Source: Jackrogersella multiformis (lineage: Eukaryota; Ascomycota; Sordariomycetes; Xylariales; Hypoxylaceae). Taken from it: 64,000 nucleotides of DNA. Shown here piece by piece: positions 57,584 to 64,000 of this stretch (position 1 is its first letter; each line of letters begins with the position of its first letter). The translations under genes and the position numbers were made by a program. The DNA lies in contig CADCXD010000001.1 of NCBI GenBank assembly GCA_902806575.1, forward strand, positions 4,092,001-4,156,000, given 5' to 3'. The notes under the pieces were generated by a model that saw only the letters and a program-made list of their open reading frames with translations, was not told the origin of the DNA and ran no database searches.

Positions 57584-58918
57584 TTAGAATCTCCCCTGGG
57601 CGTCGTCGCATTCTTCCAAGAACCGATAGATGCCTTCGGTGCCCTCGAAGTCCTCGGAGCAGTGCTCGCCCGAGCTGATGGGCGGCGACATGCTCTCGTA
57701 GCCCTCGACTTCGTCGGGGAGCGACAGCCACGGGTTCTCTTCCAGGTCGCTGAAGCCCTCCTCGAAGAGCTCCTCCTCGGTCGGGAAGAAGCTCTCCAGA
57801 GACCGGAGCGAGCGGCCGGCCGAGGTGGGAGTCCTCGTCTCGGTGCCGGCGTCGGGGGCGAAGGGGAACTTCAGCGCCATCGGAACCCCGGTCGAGGCTT
57901 CGAAGTCGGGGTCCTCGCTGACGATGCCTCGCTTCAGCCCGAGGTCGTCGCAGAGCGACTCTACGGTGTCCGCGTCTACGCCCGGGAACCGGACCCGCAG
58001 CGTGTGGCCCTTCTCGAGCTGGACCGGGAGGTCGCCCAGCGACGAAAGCTTCTTGAGGTCCGCCAGGGTCGTGGTCAGGTCCTTGAGGGCGCGAGCGAAG
58101 TCGCCAGACAGCACGTCGAGGAAGCCGTCGGTGTTAAGGGAGGTAGCGTCGAGGATGGGGGCCTTGAAGCCGGCGGAGGGGTAGGGGAACGCCGCGGCGA
58201 AGGGGCTCAGAGCGGTGACGGTGGGGTTGAGGCGGAAGTCGACGTACGAGCCCGGAGCGCTGCGGGGCGCGGCCGACATCTTGCGGGCGGTCTCGTCCTG
58301 CAGGGCAGAGACCGCTCGGTACTTCCTCTCGCCGCGGGCGGTGAGCCCGTCGAACTGCGCCTTCTGCCCAGAGATCCAGAACGCCCTCACGGCCGCGGAG
58401 ACGTTTTGGATCACCTGGGCCTGGGCCGCCGGCGCGTGGGAGAAGTATCGAACGCCACCGACGCGCCCGGATCCCAGGCCGTACCCGCCCGCGGACCGCG
58501 GGAGAGCACCCCCAGTGAGGTTCGGGCGGAGCGTGCTCGCGAACGGCGCGCGGCCGGCGAACTGGGCCACGGCGCGGCCCGTCCGGGTACTGAGGAACTT
58601 GGACCGGTCGAGGCGGGGGGCGGCGTCGAGGCGGCCGGCGGTGCTGAAGAAACGGCGGACGGCGTTGTCGAGGTTTTGGTACGCGGCCGAGGTGGTCGAG
58701 TGCCAGCGGCCGCTCCTCTGCTGGCGCAGGAAGGCGGCGGGGTGGAGGGGCTGGCGCGGGTTCCGCACGAGCACGGGTTCGAGGGCGGCGGAGTTGTTGA
58801 TGGGTCGGGCGGCGGCGGCGGCGAGCTTCGCCCTTAGCATCTTGCCCGCCTTGTAGGCAGCAGTTCGGACGACCCGCAGCGCGGCGGGCGCCCACATGCC
58901 ACCTGGCGGAGCAGCCAT
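57584..58918 (-). CDS. GC-rich conserved-looking hypothetical protein with mitochondrial-type N-terminus
   Basis: A single intronless frame of 444 residues on the minus strand. The N-terminal about 115 residues are rich in Arg, Ala and Ser and lack acids (WAPAALRVVRTAAYKAGKML), resembling a mitochondrial targeting region. A segment RYFSHAPAAQAQVIQNVSAAVRAFWISG (split here as RYFSHAPAAQAQ and VIQNVSAAVRAFWISG, about 155-185) is followed by SYVDFRLNPTVTALSPF and a predicted globular part TLRVRFPGVDADTVESLCDD (about 310-330). The C-terminal tail is acidic. I do not recognise a catalytic motif. Third-position GC is extreme, and the opposite strand is also open for 391 codons. I prefer the minus frame because it starts with ATG, has globular features and ends in an acidic tail. 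Function unknown. Confidence 0.75.
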   Translation of the reverse strand: MAAPPGGMWAPAALRVVRTAAYKAGKMLRAKLAAAAARPINNSAALEPVLVRNPRQPLHPAAFLRQQRSGRWHSTTSAAYQNLDNAVRRFFSTAGRLDAAPRLDRSKFLSTRTGRAVAQFAGRAPFASTLRPNLTGGALPRSAGGYGLGSGRVGGVRYFSHAPAAQAQVIQNVSAAVRAFWISGQKAQFDGLTARGERKYRAVSALQDETARKMSAAPRSAPGSYVDFRLNPTVTALSPFAAAFPYPSAGFKAPILDATSLNTDGFLDVLSGDFARALKDLTTTLADLKKLSSLGDLPVQLEKGHTLRVRFPGVDADTVESLCDDLGLKRGIVSEDPDFEASTGVPMALKFPFAPDAGTETRTPTSAGRSLRSLESFFPTEEELFEEGFSDLEENPWLSLPDEVEGYESMSPPISSGEHCSEDFEGTEGIYRFLEECDDAQGRF

Positions 58919-61900
58919 TACTTATATATCCTGTCCGTCGCTATATGCGGCGAACGACGAGTGAGAGGAGAGGAGAGGGTTGGTCTGATGAAGGGAAAAG
59001 GAAAAGGAGAAGGAAAGAAAAGGAGGGAAAGGTTGGGTTGGAGCGGTGGGCTATGACGAGGGTTATCTACACCGATAAGATCGGTTAGGTAAGCAGGTGT
59101 GGCGTAGCACCTGCCACACTGTTTCGTCTAGCCGACCACGCTAGCTGCCCGCTACTACCGTACTAGCCACCGAAGTGGATCTACCCAGGTTAGTTAAAAC
59201 CCCCACTGAATTTTTTTAGAATTTTTTTTAGCTTCCGTTCTCAATACTTTCCTTTGTTTCTACGCAATTCTTGTCTTCGCATTTTGAAGCTTTCGCGCTC
59301 CCATAGCATATAGCTGTGGTCGTTTTACTTGTTTCGCTTGGTTCTGGTGGGTTTCGACGAGCTTCTGATTTACTTGTGAGGTAAGTTACGATATCTACCA
59401 TGTCGCGTTTCCTTGCTGTGACGAAGGAAAAAAGTTGAACAATCCAAATCTTACAACAAACACAATGGGGAAACTCCAATACACTGAGCAAATCTCGCTG
59501 GCATACAGTTGCTGTAAATTACTGCCGGCAATCAAATAGCTAACTGGGTTTGCAATAGGTTCACGATACGTTGTTGTCGGCCTTCTGGCGTGGTGACTGT
59601 CCACGGTGACTGTCCATGTTGACTGTCCATGTTGACTTTTCTATTTTGCAAAAGGTACGTGCTGTCTCTGAGTCCAGGACTCCATCATAGACCGAGGGGT
59701 GATGAAAAGATCAAAAAACCTAGGGAATTCCTCATTCCGAATACACCATGTAGAGTTGTTTAGTTTCAGCCTTGTCTGACCTCAATGCCTATCTTGCAAG
59801 TTGTTAGAAGAAGAGTATTTGTATACACTGCTAACACTTCAACTTGAATAGGTACATATTATTCCCTATCACACATCTGCCATATTCACATGAGGATATT
59901 TTGAACGAACGGGCGGACATAAACGAACCCTCTTGGCCTCTTCTCGTTCAAAACGAGGTCGTACAAACCTTGTGGGAAGAGGTTCTCGAGGAATTCTTGT
60001 TGAGAACTCGTCAGCTGATTGTGTCTCATCGATCTGAACATTTTGTCATTATCAAGCCCTGAATCGTTGCTAACGATATTCGGCAGGTAATAATCTACCC
60101 TTCCTACAGTTGTTATCTGTTGCATAATGATGAACATTATTCACACTGTTTGATCCTGTCCACTGGGCTTGGAAATGAACATTTAAACAAAATCTGATTT
60201 AATGAGGTATGTTGGTGTATCGATTAATATTTGGTGGTCGAGGCTAACACGAGTAGGCTGATAGCTTGCATTTATATATTACTTTGTTGTATACTTCGGT
60301 CGACGTCGCTAACTCGGCTGTCGTGCTAGGTAATTTAAGTTAAGCTATGCAACTCGAGCATCAATATCTTCAAGGTCAGTCGATTTTTTTATAGTTGGAC
60401 GAAAACCTCACGGATGATACTGTTTCCTGCATAATGTCGGAGTTCTTCATGACGAGACTTGTACCAATCACCTTGGAGAACTGAAGAGGTTGTGGAATAT
60501 TCTTAGTAGCGTCGCTTGATACGGATAGAAGGCTGACGTTTCTCAATTAGGCATCATAGCTATGTTTCGGAGTGTAGGGTTGTAATAGTCCTTGGTCCTG
60601 AAGAGGTATCTTTCGAGATAGGTACCTTGGATTAGTAACTGCCAGTATCTGATATATTATTGAAGGCAGGGAGTTGTTGGATAGATACCTAGGTAGTTTT
60701 GCGGTCTTGTTACAAGAATATAATACAATGATAGTCAACCATATATTAACATTCACGTGATGTTATCCATCGAAGCCTTGCAAACACTACTGACTCGGAG
60801 CTCGTACTTACTTAAGTGCGAGAGGGTCGGGTGGGATCTTCTGGGGAAAGTGGGCCGTACTATCAAGAGCCGGGTCTAGGCCTTAGTCTTTATGTTACAT
60901 CATACCCACGTCACTTACATTCACCAACTTCTACCTGTGTAGGTATCTATAGCACCTCTTGCTAATTTGTCTTGTATGAGGTATGTACATGCACATGTAC
61001 AGTACATAAATGGTATCAGGCTATCATCTCAAACGAGCTAGGTTGTTCGATCTGAATATGGCCTGATAGCCTGGTAGATCTTGATTGAGAATGAGTTTAT
61101 CTTATTTCCCCCGAATACATACCTACTACCTAACCTAACCTATTAATCCAGTTCAAATTGTCAGACACTACGAGTCAACCCCACGGACGTTGTATTACTA
61201 CAATACATACCTAGGTAGGTAGGTAAAGGACATCCATCCTCCAGCAAGTGGTGTCATGGTCATTCCACCACCCATCAAGAGCAGCGGCAAGTGAACGATC
61301 GAAGAGCTCCGATTCGATAACCGCCAATAATGAGCCTCCCACGATCTCCTTGTCTCATAAGCTTTTATTTGCGGGGTAGAGGTGTACTTACGTATACGTA
61401 CATACATATGTACACCTTATTCTCCCTAATCGGGGCGGGGATCGAACCTTCAACGCCATGCCTCGCCTATGACGCTGCTTCTGCTGTTGCGATGTCCGCA
61501 CGCAGAAGTACCTGCCCCGGCTTTGTCACCATTTATCATCGTTGCCGGTCGAGTACATCTATCACTTCCCTATGTACCTGCCTCTTTACTCATACTACCT
61601 ATGTACATACATACCTACCAGGATACCAGGGATGTACCTACCTGCCCAAGGTACTAGGAGCAACGCCAGGCTCGTACGATTCAAACGAGGAGCGACTGCT
61701 TTCCCTCGCAGATAGGACCTGGGATTTCCCCCCGATGGGCCTGCCTCATTGGTGAAGTCATCAGGGGGAGGATTCCCCGGTTTTTAGAGCCTGCGGAGCT
61801 GATCAATCAGTCCATCGATTTCGCTTTCAGAGCGATGAGCAGTGGGAAATGTGTGCAGTAGCGCCCTGCTTTCTTATCTTTCGTTTGGATTCCACCTGCT

Positions 61901-62145
61901 CGCTGGTCTGATTGGAAAGGTCGCGTGGTCTATTGGGTACAGGCCGAGTCCTACATAAGGAGAACTCGCCCTCCTTTCTGTATTTTAGTCTATTATCTAT
62001 ATTTGCCCTATTCATATCCCACACTTTGCCTTTATTGCTAGGTACTTATAGTATCACCCCGTGAAACTGTATCAATACCAAATATACCACCACCACCATC
62101 AATAGCTTCCTACTTCCAACCCCATCGACACCACGTAAGACCAAC
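58919..62145. other. Gene-poor region, 3.2 kb
   Basis: No convincing gene. An AT-richer part (59.2-60.8 kb) contains a short frame at 59844-60062 with an acidic/hydrophobic run but no exon context. Further right are TAGGTAGG microsatellites (about 61208-61222 and 61608-61645) and a B-box-like GGTTCGATCCC on the minus strand at about 61438-61448 without a foldable tRNA. The last 150 bp are the promoter of the small gene at 62146. Confidence 0.5.
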
Positions 62146-62602
62146 ATGGACAGCTCCAAGGCAAACAATGGCCCAACCCCAGCGAGCCCCACCCGACGAA
62201 GAGTACGTGATCTAATCCTATGTCGTCCTCCCATTAGGCATTAGATATCCAGTATCAGGTATGAGTTACTAACGTGCAATCGGCACAACCAGGGCTCCGG
62301 ACCAGGCTTCGACGGGCTCATGAACCAGAAGCGCGCCAGCGACCCCAGCTCTCTCGCCCGACGAGCCAGTCTCCACGACCAGAAGCCCCACGCAGGCTTC
62401 TTCGGACAGATGTGGCAGAAGTGAGTTCTCCTCCGCAACATCTCCCCCCTCTCCGTCTCCCTCTCCCCTCCCCAACCCCCTTCCATCCTCCTACTACAGG
62501 ACAGCGAGACAGGAAGACGAGAAGAACCCGCAAGGACGCATCGAGCTGACATGCCACCACCCCCCCAGCTTCACACGCGGACCCCAAAGCCCTACGAAGT
62601 AA
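62146..62602 (+). CDS. Small conserved-looking fungal protein (72 aa, three exons)
   Basis: Exons 62146-62202, 62293-62420 and 62569-62602 join in frame to 72 residues. Donors are GTACGT and GTGAGT; the acceptors are CCAG after an ACTAAC branch and CCCCAG after a GCTGAC branch. The product starts MDSSKANNGPTPASPTRRR and has GFDGLMNQKRASDP, then ARRASLHDQKPHAGFFGQMW and ends NFTRGPQSPTK. It is basic, Ser/Pro-rich, with two RRAS/KRAS-type sites suited to basophilic kinases. The pattern (G.[FY][DE]GLM.QKR.S, ARR.S, [PA]GF.G..W) recurs in short fungal proteins as I recall, but I cannot give a function. A longer unspliced alternative to 62549 is not favoured because splicing at 62568 restores the family-like ending. 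Confidence 0.75.
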
Positions 62603-64000
62603 ACTCATCGACCTCGTGTCGGTCGCGTAAGGGATGGATCCGCGGGTGTGTACGGGCGCAGCAGCACGCGCATGAGTAGAACGACTTGCGCACACCACAG
62701 CAGTAGAGAGGAGTTTGAGAAGGAGTCTGAAGTGTGAACGACTTCATTGCTGAAAACAGGGCCGGCGTCGCCATCCAGATTGTGGGAAGAGTCGCGTAGG
62801 GAGTCATCGTTATTATCGGCGATGCCGTGGCAGCCAGGCAGGAAACAAAAACAGGACGGCCGGTGTTCGGTTGGGTGTATCATTATCAACAGACCGCAGA
62901 CTTAGCAATATCACAATTTGATAAGTTCCAATCTTTAACTTGCCCGTCCCCTTGCTTGCGTGCGTGTTATGAACCATGCATCTTTATCCTAAATGTATTA
63001 GGAGTTTTGGTATATATGCTTGAAGAACTAGTTGAAGGTGGAATACCTTGTTGGCTAGCCGTGGTGGTAGTAGATGTATGAATGATTCTCGACGTCTTGA
63101 TTAAGGTACTCGAGTATGTACGCACTTCCCCATATGTCATGTAAAGTTGTTCGTTCCTCTACCCATGCTAGTCAGTACTTACGCACCACGAGGTCAATGT
63201 GTAGAAGACGATCTAGTAACAACATAGTTCTCTATCGAACCATGAACGAGTAGCCGCATACTTGGGTATTTACATAGGCTAGGTACCTAGGTATGTACCT
63301 AGTCAAGGTCACCAGAAGAGCTTTATGCTGAACACCACCAGCACACATCACTCGCATCTAAAACATGTCACAATCAAGAGTCAACCGACAGTTGGGGGCG
63401 AGGCCTAGCTTGAATTCGCGCTACCCAGCTATTTACATACATGGGCTAGAGACTCCAGCGGCATCCCACTTGGATTAAAACCCCCCACCAGTTGCCCCCT
63501 TGTCAATTTGAGTTTTTTTTTTCTGCATTTTCACATTTTTGTCGGAGAGTAGGAACCTGCCCAGTTCCCAACCGCGAGTTGTTCACGACGGTTGTTGTGT
63601 ACGCCCGGATATGGCTTGTTTGCAATCGAGCCGGGGGCTTTTGTGACAGTACGGGCGAACCCGCGAACCTGTCCGCTGAGAGACGCGACCAGCCCGGCCC
63701 CGAGTCAACACAACGCACGCAAAAGCTTCTTTGGTGCCTTGTGGACCTTTCATCATCCTTCCAAAGCTAGTTCCCACGCCTCCGGGGGCTTCCACACCGA
63801 CCTGGGATATTCAGGAACGTTGTGAAAGAGGCGGATTGCCAGCGTGGGATGGGTTCTCCTCGGCCGAGTCCGAGATGCTGGCTCCGGAGCAAAGTAGCTT
63901 CTGCCGAGATTCGCAAAAGGATCAAAATATTGACTCCCCTGTATGGGAAGAACCCTCTTGGTCCGGCATATCGCCCTTACTATCGCGCTTATCTCCTTCA
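62603..64000. other. Right-edge intergenic sequence
   Basis: No supported gene. It contains a CTAGGTACCTAGGTATGTACC palindromic patch at about 63279-63299 and a poly-T run near 63513. A frame from ATG 63849 stays open to the window edge (50 codons) and could be the start of a gene continuing beyond 64000, but nothing in its short translation is recognisable. Confidence 0.45.
63279..63302. repeat. TAGGTACCTAGGTA palindromic patch
   Basis: GCTAGGTACCTAGGTATGTACCTAG is near-palindromic, another instance of the dispersed CCTAGG/GGTACC repeat. Confidence 0.75.

Noticed and set aside
57662..58837. 391-codon open frame on the plus strand
   Set aside because: It is the antisense of the 444-residue gene and arises from extreme GC at third positions; its composition (Gly/Arg/Glu/Val) lacks any domain.
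59844..60062. Short plus-strand frame with EDILNERADINEPSW and helical segments
   Set aside because: Starts at a non-ATG codon (TTG after an in-frame stop), has no exon partners or recognised family, and lies in AT-rich spacer. Possibly a gene relic but not supportable.
61430..61520. B-box-like GGTTCGATCCC on the minus strand, with CGGGGC/GCCCCG arms about 80 nt apart, suggesting a tRNA
   Set aside because: T-stem pairs at only 3 of 5 positions, there is no A-box or D-arm, and no anticodon stem forms at the right distance. At most a chance match or relic.
63849..64000. ATG-led frame open to the right edge
   Set aside because: Only 50 codons are visible, with no recognisable sequence; it cannot be distinguished from chance.

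Overview
The window is eukaryotic nuclear DNA from a filamentous ascomycete (Pezizomycotina, most likely Sordariomycetes; I cannot name the genus). The reasons are short introns (about 50-150 nt, with one of 314 nt) carrying GTRNGT donors and CTAAC-like branch points, typically fungal protein families (KAR9, a nitrate transporter of the NrtA/CrnA type, DUF1275, a Ser/Thr-rich GPI cell-wall protein, fungal vezatin-like and HCNGP proteins), and long intergenic spacers full of TAGG/TACC microsatellite and CCTAGG palindromes. No rRNA, convincing tRNA, CRISPR array, intact transposon or secondary-metabolite cluster is visible.

Layout. 0.3-2.4 kb (+): vezatin/Inp2-like membrane protein. 3.3-4.25 kb (+): PCNA. 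5.0-6.5 kb (+): pyridoxal kinase with an 11-nt microexon. 7.15-7.74 kb (-): dUTPase whose 5' part shows two apparent one-base frameshifts. 8.6-9.6 kb (-): coiled-coil protein, possibly kinetochore. 11.4-13.05 kb (+): triple-KH RNA-binding protein. 13-17.7 kb: gene-poor. 17.7-18.6 kb (+): GPI-anchored Kre9/Knh1-like wall protein. 20.0-21.7 kb (-): nitrate transporter. 21.7-25.3 kb: gene-poor. 25.3-26.3 kb (+): DUF1275 membrane protein. 27.0-32.5 kb (+): RecQ helicase (Sgs1/QDE-3 type) with a triplicated N-terminal motif. 34.7-38.0 kb (-): KAR9. 38-41.7 kb: gene-poor. 41.7-43.2 kb (+): fungal hypothetical protein. 44.1-45.5 kb (+): proteasome ATPase Rpt4. 45.5-51.0 kb: gene-poor. 51.0-53.7 kb (+): GFA1 with a 5-nt first exon. 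54.7-55.7 kb (-): proteasome beta7 (Pre4), divergent from an HCNGP-like gene (56.2-57.2 kb, +). 57.6-58.9 kb (-): GC-rich hypothetical protein. 58.9-62.1 kb: gene-poor. 62.1-62.6 kb (+): a 72-aa fungal protein with three exons.

Most genes are housekeeping and independently transcribed. Shared themes are weak: DNA replication and repair (PCNA, dUTPase, RecQ), the proteasome (Rpt4, Pre4), and cell-wall supply (Gfa1, the GPI protein). The nitrate transporter upstream region carries a NIT4/NirA-like half-match and a GATA site.

I did not find a clearly new system. The most useful second-look items are the dUTPase frameshifts, the three-copy SVAFG..LW..E motif in the RecQ N-terminus, the microexons, the paired ACGCGT boxes before PCNA, a nested inverted repeat at about 48.5 kb, and the dispersed CCTAGG palindromes. 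All exon structures were worked out by hand from splice signals and family conservation, and no alignment or RNA data were available.
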